5,991 nt of DNA, from assembly GCA_003229995.1 (NCBI GenBank), contig QIGJ01000145.1, forward strand, positions 1 through 5,991, given 5' to 3'. Below the pieces are notes generated by a model that saw only the letters and a list, made by a program, of their open reading frames with translations, had not been told where the DNA came from and searched no databases. The position numbers and the translations under genes were made by a program. Below, one piece after another: positions 1-5,991 of the stretch (position 1 is the first letter of the stretch; each line of letters opens with the position of its first letter). This DNA is from Gammaproteobacteria bacterium. GTDB taxonomy: Bacteria; Pseudomonadota; Gammaproteobacteria; SZUA-152.

Positions 1-1
1 T

Positions 2-123
2 TTGAGATTTAGGTGTTCAGTGTGCGTCTTAATTCATTTCATGGCACCAGCAGCAGGCACTTTATAGGCGAGGCGAAATGACGAATAATAGCCTGTCTAT
101 TGTGAGGAATGCCGAAATCTCAA
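2..123. repeat. Imperfect inverted repeat upstream of prkA
   Basis: Nine bases at 2-10 (TTGAGATTT) recur as a perfect reverse complement at 115-123. Reading inward, both arms continue with a shared pattern (GG, two variable bases, TTC), giving roughly 14 of 17 matches by eye. Further in, both arms contain TCATTTC (left about 34-40; on the complementary strand at about 74-80), but at different spacing. A small hairpin with stem AATAG / CTATT (87-91 and 97-101) sits inside the right half. No open reading frame of convincing quality lies here. The size and palindromic ends resemble a small non-autonomous mobile or interspersed repeat. Whether the element starts before base 1 cannot be seen. The inverted repeat is visible; mobility is inference. 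Confidence 0.45.
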
Positions 124-135
124 TCGCTATGGGTA

Positions 136-141
136 TATACT
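136..141 (+). promoter_or_regulatory. Candidate -10 hexamer (TATACT) upstream of prkA
   Basis: TATACT followed by four A residues is close to the sigma-70/sigma-S -10 consensus. No good -35 box lies 16-18 bases upstream, which would fit a sigma-S-type promoter but also fits chance. It would leave an untranslated leader of about 170 bases before prkA. In E. coli the homologous yeaG is known to be induced by stress and starvation, so a sigma-S-type promoter would make sense, but the motif alone is weak. Confidence 0.25.
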
Positions 142-178
142 AAAAGCAATATTTTATCGTTTGTGACCGTATCGGGTA

Positions 179-194
179 TGGCACATTCAGTCCA
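179..194 (+). promoter_or_regulatory. Weak sigma-54-like promoter motif upstream of prkA
   Basis: TGGCAC at 179-184 is a perfect -24 element of a sigma-54 promoter. The -12 position, at the correct ten-base GG-to-GC spacing, reads GTCCA instead of TTGCA, so the key G of the GC pair is replaced by C. E. coli yeaGH is known to belong to the NtrC nitrogen-starvation response, which makes the location suggestive. No clear NtrC-type enhancer palindrome was seen upstream. With a defective -12 box it may be chance or a decayed site. Confidence 0.2.
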
Positions 195-304
195 TAATCA
201 GGTGGGTTACCACACGAAATATAAGCTCATAAAAAGTCAACATTAATGCGGGCTTTCAATAGTCCACTGGTGGCCGATACAAATAACGGACACTGCAATT
301 TCTT

Positions 305-311
305 GAGAGGA
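305..311 (+). promoter_or_regulatory. Ribosome binding site of prkA
   Basis: The purine run GAGAGGA lies seven bases before the ATG at 319, a near-ideal Shine-Dalgarno distance. It supports this ATG, which also matches the N-terminus of the E. coli homologue (MxIFxHY). Confidence 0.75.
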
Positions 312-318
312 CGAGATC

Positions 319-2241
319 ATGCCTATTTTTGAGCACTACCAGTCCCGGTACGAGCAGGGACAGGAAGAGGAGATGTCACTTCAGGAATACCTTGACTTGT
401 GTAAAAAAGACCCGACCACCTATGCCACTGCTGCCGAACGCATACTCACCGCCATTGGTAAGCCCGAAATGGTCGATACCCGGCAAGATCCACGCCTGAG
501 CCGCCTTTTTTTCAATAAACTCATTAAAATTTATCCGGCCTTTAAAGATTTTTATGGCATGGAAGACACCGTCGAACAGATCGTTTCGTTCTTTCGACAT
601 GCGGCACAGGGGCTGGAAGAGAAAAAACAAATCCTGTATTTGCTGGGCCCCGTCGGGGGTGGCAAATCATCTTTGGCAGAAAAGCTGAAATCCCTGATGG
701 AACAACAGCCTTTTTATGCCATAAAAAATTCACCGATTAATGAATCACCATTGGGACTTTTTTCACCCGATGAAGATGCACGCATTCTGGAAGAAGACTA
801 CGGCATCGCGAAGCGTTATCTCAACGGCATCATGTCTCCCTGGGCCGTCAAACGTCTCCATGAATTTAATGGTGATATTACACAATTCCGGGTTATCAAA
901 CTCTACCCATCGATACAACGTCAAACCGGCATTTCCAAAACCGAGCCGGGCGATGAAAACAATCAGGATATTTCCTCACTGGTGGGCAAAGTGGACATTC
1001 GCATGCTGGAAAAATTCAGCCAGGATGACCCAGATGCCTATTCCTACTCGGGTGGACTTTGTCAGGCTAATCAAGGGCTCCTGGAATTTGTCGAAATGTT
1101 CAAGGCACCCATCAAGGTGCTACACCCTCTGCTGACCGCCACCCAGGAAGGCAACTACATGGGTACCGAGGGTATTTCTGCACTACCCTTTAATGGCATT
1201 ATCCTTGCCCACTCCAATGAATCTGAGTGGCTCAGTTTCAAAAACAACCGAAACAACGAAGCGTTTCTTGATCGCATTTTCATCGTCAAAGTGCCTTATT
1301 GCCTGCGTGTTTCCGAAGAAATTAAAATTTACGCAAAACTGTTGGCCAACAGCTCACTTTCCGAATCTGCCTGCGCACCCGGTACGTTGAATATGATGGC
1401 GCAGTTCGCCATTTTGTCACGGCTGAAAGAACCTGAAAATTCAAACATTGAATCCAAAATGCGCATTTATGATGGCGAAACACTGAAAGATGTTGATCCC
1501 AAGGCAAAATCCTACCAGGAGTACCGTGATTTTGCCGGTGTCGATGAAGGCATGACCGGGTTATCCACCCGTTTTGCCTTTAAAATTCTTTCCCGTGTGT
1601 TTAACTACGACCACACCGAAGTTGCCGCCAATCCCGTTCACTTGTTGTATGTGCTGGAACAACAAATCGAACAGGAGCAGTTTCCACCAGAAGTCACCGA
1701 AAAATACATGTCATTTCTCAAAGGGATACTGGCATCACGTTACGCAGAATTTATTGGCAAGGAAATACAGACATCCTATCTGGAATCCTACTCGGAATAT
1801 GGCCAAAATATTTTTGATCGCTATGTGACTTATGCCGACTACTGGATTCAAAATGAAGAATACCGCGATCCGGACACGGGTGAAATTTTTGATCGTTCCG
1901 CACTCAATGAGGAATTGGAAAAAATTGAAAAGCCCGCTGGCATCAGCAACCCTAAAGATTTCCGCAACGAAATTGTCACCTTTGTGTTGCGTGCCCGCGC
2001 CCGCAACAGTGGCAGCAACCCACACTGGACCAGTTATGAAAAACTGCGGGAAGTTATTGAGAAAAAGATGTTTTCCACTACCGAAGATCTACTCCCCGTT
2101 ATTTCATTCAACGCCAAAGCCTCAAACGAAGAACAGGGAAAACATCAGGACTTTGTCAATCGCATGACCGAAAAGGGCTATACCGAAAAACAGGTCCGAC
2201 TGTTATCGGAATGGTATTTGCGCGTACGTAAAGCATCTTGA
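319..2241 (+). CDS. prkA: PrkA/YeaG family serine protein kinase-like AAA+ protein
   Basis: Cytoplasmic AAA+ protein of the PrkA family, 640 residues against about 644 for E. coli YeaG, and clearly homologous from end to end. The Walker A motif GPVGGGKSS is at residues 110-118. A Walker B-like stretch (LLEFVEMF) is near 254-261, a sensor-1-like ILAHSN at 295-300 and FLDR at 316-319. The family-typical PGDENNQDIS lies at 210-219. The C-terminal part, from roughly 400 onward (YAEFIGKEIQTSYLESYSE, EKIEKPAGISNPKDF), is the PrkA C-terminal domain, compared in the literature to protein kinases. The family has been described as a serine kinase in Bacillus and E. coli, and ATP-dependent protease activity has been reported for the Bacillus member; the true substrate here is unknown. 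It is the first gene of a cluster with yeaH and spoVR. Walker A and other core motifs look intact, with no truncation. No signal peptide or membrane segment is seen. Confidence 0.97.
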   Translation: MPIFEHYQSRYEQGQEEEMSLQEYLDLCKKDPTTYATAAERILTAIGKPEMVDTRQDPRLSRLFFNKLIKIYPAFKDFYGMEDTVEQIVSFFRHAAQGLEEKKQILYLLGPVGGGKSSLAEKLKSLMEQQPFYAIKNSPINESPLGLFSPDEDARILEEDYGIAKRYLNGIMSPWAVKRLHEFNGDITQFRVIKLYPSIQRQTGISKTEPGDENNQDISSLVGKVDIRMLEKFSQDDPDAYSYSGGLCQANQGLLEFVEMFKAPIKVLHPLLTATQEGNYMGTEGISALPFNGIILAHSNESEWLSFKNNRNNEAFLDRIFIVKVPYCLRVSEEIKIYAKLLANSSLSESACAPGTLNMMAQFAILSRLKEPENSNIESKMRIYDGETLKDVDPKAKSYQEYRDFAGVDEGMTGLSTRFAFKILSRVFNYDHTEVAANPVHLLYVLEQQIEQEQFPPEVTEKYMSFLKGILASRYAEFIGKEIQTSYLESYSEYGQNIFDRYVTYADYWIQNEEYRDPDTGEIFDRSALNEELEKIEKPAGISNPKDFRNEIVTFVLRARARNSGSNPHWTSYEKLREVIEKKMFSTTEDLLPVISFNAKASNEEQGKHQDFVNRMTEKGYTEKQVRLLSEWYLRVRKAS

Positions 2242-2289
2242 CTATATTCACCAGAGACGAAGTTCAAAAGGCCAGGTAAACATACTCAC

Positions 2290-2422
2290 CTAGAAGGTTG
2301 TCCAAGAATGAAAAGTCGACTGCGAAAAATCCATTTTGGCCCATTTTTCGGAAAATAATCAAAAAAATGGATTCAAAATGGCTTTCGCGCGCGACGACTT
2401 TCATTCTCGGACAGGATCCTAG
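2290..2422. repeat. Long palindromic element in the prkA-yeaH spacer
   Basis: Left arm 2290-2348 and right arm 2361-2422 are imperfect reverse complements. A hand alignment gives about 46 matches over 59 left-arm positions plus a few small gaps. Both ends carry CTAG (2290-2293 and 2419-2422). Shared blocks, read on the left arm, are TGTCC, AGAATGAAA, GTCG, GCGAAA, CCATTTTG and CCATTTTT. The loop is about 12 bases (2349-2360). Weaker complementarity may extend outward to about 2265 and 2440. There is no U-run after the stem, so this is not a standard intrinsic terminator. It would form a long RNA hairpin between prkA and yeaH and could alter mRNA stability or relative expression. It looks like a small non-autonomous inverted-repeat element; no direct target duplication was established. 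Confidence 0.7.
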
Positions 2423-2452
2423 TACACTGTCAAGGCACTTGATACTGAATTT

Positions 2453-3712
2453 ATGACCCAGATAATTGACCGAAGAATAAACGGTAAACACAAAAGCGCT
2501 GTCAATCGACAACGGTTTCTTCGCCGTTTTCGACAACAAATCAAAAAAGCAGTTTCTGATGCAATTGATTCACGCTCGATCACTGAAGTGGATCATGGTG
2601 AAAAAATCAATATCCCCAGCAAAGACACACACGAGCCGGTATTTGGCCATGGTCCCGGCGGACGACGTGATGCTGTTCACCCCGGCAATAAAGAATTTAT
2701 CAGTGGTGACCATATTGCCCGTCCACTAAACGGTGAAGGTGGTGGTGGAAGTGAGGCCAGTAACCAGGGAGAAGGTGAGGATGAATTTGCCTTTCAACTG
2801 TCACGCGAAGAATTCCTGGAGTTTTTCTTTGAAGATCTGGAATTACCGGATCTGGTCAAAACCCAATTAACGAAAGTCACCAATTTCAAATCCGTTCGTG
2901 CCGGTTACAGCACGACAGGCGTACCGTCCAACATTGATATTGTTCGCTCATTGACTGGCGCACTTGCGCGTCGCATTGCACTACGCGCACCCTATTCTAC
3001 CGAACTGAAAGAAGCTCAGGCAGAATTATCCACACTGCAAAATAAAAGCGAACACACAACCCGTATCGAAGAACTGGAAGAAAAAATACACCGATTAAAA
3101 AACAAAATTGCCACGATTCCTTTTGTTGATACTTTTGACCTACGTTATCGTAACCGCATCCAGAAACCCACACCCACTACGCAGGCCGTTATGTTTTGTC
3201 TGATGGATGTTTCCGGTTCCATGGATGAAATTCGCAAGGAAATGGCCAAACGATTTTTCATTTTGCTCTACCTGTTTTTAACCAAAACCTATGAAAACAT
3301 TCAGGTGGTTTTTATTCGTCACCACACCACGGCAAAAGAAGTCAATGAAGAAGATTTTTTCTATTCGCGGGAAACCGGTGGCACCGTGGTATCCAGCGCA
3401 CTGGAATTAATGCTAAAAATTATTAAAGAACGCTTTCCAACCAGTGACTGGAATATTTATGCGGCACAGGCTTCCGATGGTGATAACTGGGATGGTGACT
3501 CCCCTAATTGTCGCGCCCTGTTAAACGATAACATCATGCCATTGCTGCAATATTTTGCCTATATCGAGATCATGCCTCACAACCACCAAAGCCTGTGGCG
3601 TCATTACGAAGGTGTAAAAGTACAAAATCGCAACTTCGACATGCAGTCCATCGATAGTGCTAACGAAATCTACCCCGTATTCCGTCAATTATTTTCCCGG
3701 AAGCCAGCATGA
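2453..3712 (+). CDS. yeaH: YeaH family protein (DUF444, VWA-like domain)
   Basis: DUF444 family protein of 419 residues (E. coli YeaH about 427), homologous throughout. The N-terminus IDRRINGKHKSAVNRQRFLRR (residues 5-25) is highly basic and family-typical. A glycine-rich low-complexity linker lies at about 94-109. A predicted coiled coil at about 183-220 precedes the C-terminal von Willebrand A-like domain. That domain shows the MIDAS motif DVSGSM at 252-257, a conserved ETGGT at 307-311 with the expected metal-coordinating threonine, and ASDGDNW at 340-346. Such domains bind a divalent metal and usually mediate protein-protein contact, and VWA proteins commonly partner AAA+ ATPases such as its neighbour PrkA. 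The ATG at 2453 is the first possible start: an in-frame TAG at 2420-2422 lies at the edge of the palindrome, and the start matches the family N-terminus. The Shine-Dalgarno is poor; only AAGG, about 17 bases upstream, is seen. The gene overlaps spoVR by four bases. Confidence 0.95.
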   Translation: MTQIIDRRINGKHKSAVNRQRFLRRFRQQIKKAVSDAIDSRSITEVDHGEKINIPSKDTHEPVFGHGPGGRRDAVHPGNKEFISGDHIARPLNGEGGGGSEASNQGEGEDEFAFQLSREEFLEFFFEDLELPDLVKTQLTKVTNFKSVRAGYSTTGVPSNIDIVRSLTGALARRIALRAPYSTELKEAQAELSTLQNKSEHTTRIEELEEKIHRLKNKIATIPFVDTFDLRYRNRIQKPTPTTQAVMFCLMDVSGSMDEIRKEMAKRFFILLYLFLTKTYENIQVVFIRHHTTAKEVNEEDFFYSRETGGTVVSSALELMLKIIKERFPTSDWNIYAAQASDGDNWDGDSPNCRALLNDNIMPLLQYFAYIEIMPHNHQSLWRHYEGVKVQNRNFDMQSIDSANEIYPVFRQLFSRKPA

Positions 3713-5205
3713 GCACCACTGAAAATAACATCATCAGCGATACTTCAGACTGGAGCAGCGAGCTTATTCAGCGTTACGATGCCGAAATTTCCCGTATCGC
3801 CACCGACTATGGTCTCGACACCTACCCCAATCAGATTGAAATCATTAACAGTGAACAAATGATGGATGCCTATTCTTCGGTCGGTATGCCACTGGGTTAC
3901 CACCACTGGTCTTTTGGCAAACAGTTTCTGGAGACTGAACAGCGTTACCGGCGTGGACAAATGGGCTTGGCCTATGAAATCGTCATTAATTCCAACCCGT
4001 GCATTTCCTATTTAATGGAAGAAAACAGTATGCCCATGCAGGCGTTGGTGATCGCCCATGCCTGTTATGGTCATAATTCTTTTTTCAAGAGCAACTACCT
4101 GTTCCAAACCTGGACCAATGCCGACGCAATCATTGACTATCTGTTATTTGCCAAAAAATATGTGTCAGATTGTGAGCGGCAACATGGTATCGAAGAAGTT
4201 GAGGGCATATTGGACTCCTGTCACGCACTGATGAATTATGGGGTTGATCGCTATAAGCATCCACCCAGTTTATCCGCACAGGAAGAGAGTGGCCGCCAAA
4301 AAGAACGGGAGGAATATTTACAAACACAGGTCAATCACCTGTGGAGCACAATCCCCGTCAAAAAGAATGCAGATGACACACCAGAGGAAATTCGCTTTCC
4401 CACCGAGCCCGAAGAAAACCTTCTGTATTTTATCGAAAAAAATGCACCGTTAATGGAATCATGGAAACGCGAACTGGTCCGTATTGTCAGAAAAGTGGCC
4501 CAGTATTTTTATCCACAGCGACAGACACAGGTGATGAATGAAGGCTGGGCAACGTTTTGGCACTACACCATTTTAAATACGCTTTACGATGAGGGCTTTG
4601 TCACTGATGGTTTCATGATGGAGTTTTTGCAGTCGCACACCAACGTCATTGTCCAACCTGCATTTGACAGTCCGTATTACTCCGGCATTAACCCATACAC
4701 ACTTGGTTTTAACATGTTCAAGGATTTGCGGCGTGTTTGTGAAAACCCCACTGACGAAGACAAAGACTGGTTTCCGGATATTGCGGGCAGTGACTGGCGA
4801 AAAACCTTGGACTTTGCCATGCGCAATTTCAAGGATGAAAGTTTTATCCATCAGTTTTTATCTCCTCGACTAATTCGTGAGTTGAGGTTGTTTTCCGTAC
4901 TGGACGATGATGAACAGAGTGAACTCGAAATCAGTGCCATTCACGATGACCATGGCTATCGACATATTCGTGCTGCACTTGCCAGACAATATGATCTGTC
5001 CATGCGTGAACCCAACATTCAGATTTACAATGTGGATTTACAGGGTGATCGTTCGCTGACCTTACGGCATATTCTGCAAGCACGCCGTCCGTTGAACAAG
5101 GATACCAACGAGGTAATACGACACTTGTCGCGTCTTTGGGGATTTCCAGTACACATTGAAACAATCAATGAAAACGGGACAGAAAACATGACTGAATTTA
5201 ATTAA
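3709..5205 (+). CDS. spoVR: SpoVR family protein (YcgB-like)
   Basis: SpoVR/YcgB family protein of 498 residues (E. coli YcgB about 510). The name comes from a Bacillus spore-cortex gene; in non-sporulating Gram-negatives the family is linked to stress, and its biochemical activity is not established. Conserved blocks are SEQMMDAYSSVGMP (48-61), GYHHWSFGK (63-71), the His/Cys-rich HACYGHNSFFKSN (117-129), VMNEGWATFWHY (275-286), SGINPYTLGFNMF (325-337) and DESFIHQFLSPRLIR (376-390). The HxCxxH and ExxxxxH-type arrangements hint at metal binding, which is inference. The start ATG overlaps the yeaH stop as ATGA, with GGAAG at 3699-3703 five bases upstream, so translation is probably coupled. 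The last residues (about NENGTENMTEFN) look shorter than and different from the E. coli tail. The stop codon lies in the first bases of the palindromic element at 5202-5314. Confidence 0.95.
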   Translation: MSTTENNIISDTSDWSSELIQRYDAEISRIATDYGLDTYPNQIEIINSEQMMDAYSSVGMPLGYHHWSFGKQFLETEQRYRRGQMGLAYEIVINSNPCISYLMEENSMPMQALVIAHACYGHNSFFKSNYLFQTWTNADAIIDYLLFAKKYVSDCERQHGIEEVEGILDSCHALMNYGVDRYKHPPSLSAQEESGRQKEREEYLQTQVNHLWSTIPVKKNADDTPEEIRFPTEPEENLLYFIEKNAPLMESWKRELVRIVRKVAQYFYPQRQTQVMNEGWATFWHYTILNTLYDEGFVTDGFMMEFLQSHTNVIVQPAFDSPYYSGINPYTLGFNMFKDLRRVCENPTDEDKDWFPDIAGSDWRKTLDFAMRNFKDESFIHQFLSPRLIRELRLFSVLDDDEQSELEISAIHDDHGYRHIRAALARQYDLSMREPNIQIYNVDLQGDRSLTLRHILQARRPLNKDTNEVIRHLSRLWGFPVHIETINENGTENMTEFN

Positions 5206-5314
5206 GTAGTAAGTAATGCATCATTATTTTAACAACATTTTCGCCGAATTTTTGAGTAAATCAAAGCGCAGCGAAAGGAGCATAATGTTAAAATAATAAT
5301 GCATTACTACTTAA
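5202..5314. repeat. Palindromic element between convergent spoVR and GAF genes
   Basis: Left arm 5202-5234 and right arm 5286-5314 are reverse complements at 28 of 29 positions, apart from a four-base insertion (TAAG) in the left arm and one mismatch at 5222. The 51-base centre contains a second, weaker inverted pair (TTTTCGC at 5238-5244 with GCGAAA at 5271-5276) and a small stem TTTGA / TCAAA (5251-5255, 5261-5265). The arms begin TTAAGTAG. On the left this gives the TAA stop of spoVR, and on the right, read on the minus strand, the TAG stop of the GAF gene. The stem is AT-rich with A/T tracts on both sides, so it could act as a bidirectional terminator between the convergent genes. A separate identical 18-bp segment at the end of the window shows that part of it is repeated. 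It is best regarded as an interspersed repeat with a possible terminator role. Confidence 0.8.
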
Positions 5315-5894
5315 CGCCCAGTCTGGCTTCAAGCTTTTTAATCTTTCGCCCCATTTCCACCGAAATTTTTGCCAACTCCTGGCGCAGAAATATATTCTCA
5401 ATATTCATTTCCAGCTGAAAAGCCAGTCGTTCAAGAATGTCGCGATCAGCATCATTAAAGTTACCACGCCCTTTGTTCAACATTTGAATCGCGCCCACGA
5501 CCTTTTTGGTGGTAACACCGTGTACCGGCACACACAGGGCGTTGCGTGTCACAAAACCGGTTTTTACCGCAATGATATCATGTGCGCCTACCTGATCTTC
5601 CAGATTATCTTCGATAACAAATTCACCGCTGGACATTACCCGGCCAACAATGGAGTTCTTGGTGGGCACTTGTAATTGTTTTTCACTCAGCCCCGTGCCG
5701 CATTGCAACCAAGCCTTTTCATCCACGGGGTCGAGAATAAAAATACTGCATCGTTCCGCACCCAACGCCTTGGGCATAATATCGACAAAAAATTGCAACA
5801 GCTGCCGGTTGCCCGCCTCACGCCAAGCCTTTTCCATAAGCTGTTGCTTTTTACGCAACTGCCCAAGCTTTTTCTCCATATGGACTCTATCCAT
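5307..5894 (-). CDS. Small stand-alone GAF-domain protein
   Basis: Cytoplasmic 195-residue protein made of little more than one GAF domain (about residues 24-170) with charged, helical ends likely to form coiled coils (about 5-25 and 170-192). Typical GAF features are visible: ALGAERCSIFILDP (43-56), a central GLSEKQLQVPTKNSIVGRVMSSGE run (68-91), FVIEDNLED (92-100), ALCVPV (119-124) and VVGAIQMLNKGRGNFNDAD (132-150). The NK...F...D series at 140-150 resembles the NKFDE motif of cyclic-nucleotide phosphodiesterase GAF domains, but R151 replaces the final acidic residue. The domain therefore probably senses a small ligand; no output domain (kinase, GGDEF, HTH) is attached, so it may act on a partner. 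The ATG at 5894 is the first possible in-frame start because an in-frame TGA lies about 12 bases upstream; its Shine-Dalgarno is poor, and Met6 is an alternative start. The gene converges on spoVR, and its stop lies inside the palindromic element. Confidence 0.88.
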   Translation of the reverse strand: MDRVHMEKKLGQLRKKQQLMEKAWREAGNRQLLQFFVDIMPKALGAERCSIFILDPVDEKAWLQCGTGLSEKQLQVPTKNSIVGRVMSSGEFVIEDNLEDQVGAHDIIAVKTGFVTRNALCVPVHGVTTKKVVGAIQMLNKGRGNFNDADRDILERLAFQLEMNIENIFLRQELAKISVEMGRKIKKLEARLGVK

Positions 5895-5913
5895 TTTTAC
5901 GTGTCTTCATCAT
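5887..5913 (-). other. Possible leader ORF or frameshifted start of the GAF gene
   Basis: On the minus strand a strong purine-rich site (GGGAGAGG, about 5922-5929) lies eight bases before an ATG at 5913. That ATG opens an eight-codon reading frame (MMKTRKNG, then TAG at 5889-5887). It overlaps the GAF start at 5894 by eight bases and is in a different frame. A run of five A residues (5894-5898) is just before the GAF ATG; removing one A would fuse MMKTRK to the GAF protein. It could be a translationally coupled leader, a programmed or phase-variable slip, a real frameshift, or a sequencing error. The sequence does not decide among these. Confidence 0.4.
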
Positions 5914-5973
5914 TTCAAAAACCTCTCCCTAAACCAGCGCGAAAAAATGACACCCGCAAGAATAAGTGCCTGG

Positions 5974-5991
5974 GCATCATTATTTTAACAA
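5974..5991. repeat. Second copy of the intergenic repeat, cut by the window end
   Basis: These 18 bases (GCATCATTATTTTAACAA) are identical to 5218-5235 in the left arm of the palindromic element and in the same orientation, with 756 bp between them. Bases before 5974 do not clearly continue the match. The rest of this copy lies outside the window. Read on the minus strand it begins TTGTTAAAATAATG just upstream of the GAF gene, so it might also carry an AT-rich promoter, but that is speculative. Confidence 0.65.

Noticed and set aside
42..57. TGGCAC at 42-47 as a sigma-54 promoter
   Set aside because: The -12 region at correct spacing reads GCAGG with no GC at the required place, and it lies inside the inverted repeat far from prkA.
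740..1135. Plus-strand 131-codon open frame inside prkA
   Set aside because: It overlaps prkA in another frame and its composition reads as a frame-shifted version of the conserved protein.
1735..2025. Minus-strand 96-codon open frame inside prkA
   Set aside because: It lies wholly opposite the strongly conserved prkA coding sequence; it is a shadow frame.
2264..2539. Minus-strand 91-codon open frame across the prkA-yeaH spacer
   Set aside because: It runs through the palindrome and into the yeaH start on the opposite strand, has no family resemblance and no convincing ribosome binding site.
5202..5314. Classical GC-rich intrinsic terminator or CRISPR repeat
   Set aside because: The stem is AT-rich with a 51-base centre and no clean GC stem plus U-run; only two copies are seen at 756-bp distance, with a gene between, so it is not a CRISPR array.
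5650..5988. Plus-strand 112-codon open frame at the window end
   Set aside because: It is antisense to the GAF gene, whose protein shows clear domain motifs; no ribosome binding site or family match supports the plus-strand frame.

Overview
The window looks like chromosome of a gammaproteobacterium with moderate GC content. Its backbone is the three-gene stress cluster prkA (yeaG) - yeaH - spoVR (ycgB). All three proteins are full length and, compared from memory, close to the Escherichia coli YeaG, YeaH and YcgB proteins along their whole length. In enterobacteria yeaG and yeaH are adjacent and ycgB lies elsewhere; here all three are contiguous on the plus strand. I cannot name the genus.

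Layout. Positions 1-318 hold no gene: an imperfect inverted repeat fills about 2-123, and weak promoter-like motifs and a good ribosome binding site lie between it and prkA (319-2241). A 211-bp spacer follows, mostly occupied by a long palindromic element (about 2290-2422). Then come yeaH (2453-3712) and spoVR (3709-5205), which overlap by four bases and are probably translationally coupled. spoVR ends exactly where a second palindromic element (5202-5314) begins. The other arm of that element supplies the stop codon of a convergent minus-strand gene encoding a small stand-alone GAF-domain protein (5307-5894). At the very end of the window (5974-5991) an exact 18-bp copy of part of this element reappears, so the GAF gene is bracketed by two copies in the same orientation.

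How the genes may work together. PrkA is an AAA+ protein with a kinase-like C-terminal region. YeaH (DUF444) carries a von Willebrand A-type MIDAS motif. SpoVR has conserved His/Cys and Glu/His motifs of unknown biochemistry. A MoxR/AAA+ ATPase paired with a VWA protein is a common chaperone-like arrangement, so PrkA-YeaH with SpoVR plausibly act as one stress or starvation module; the substrate is unknown. The GAF protein is transcribed toward this operon and need not share its function.

The most unusual content is non-coding: three different palindromic elements, one in each intergenic region, and one that supplies the stop codons of two convergent genes.
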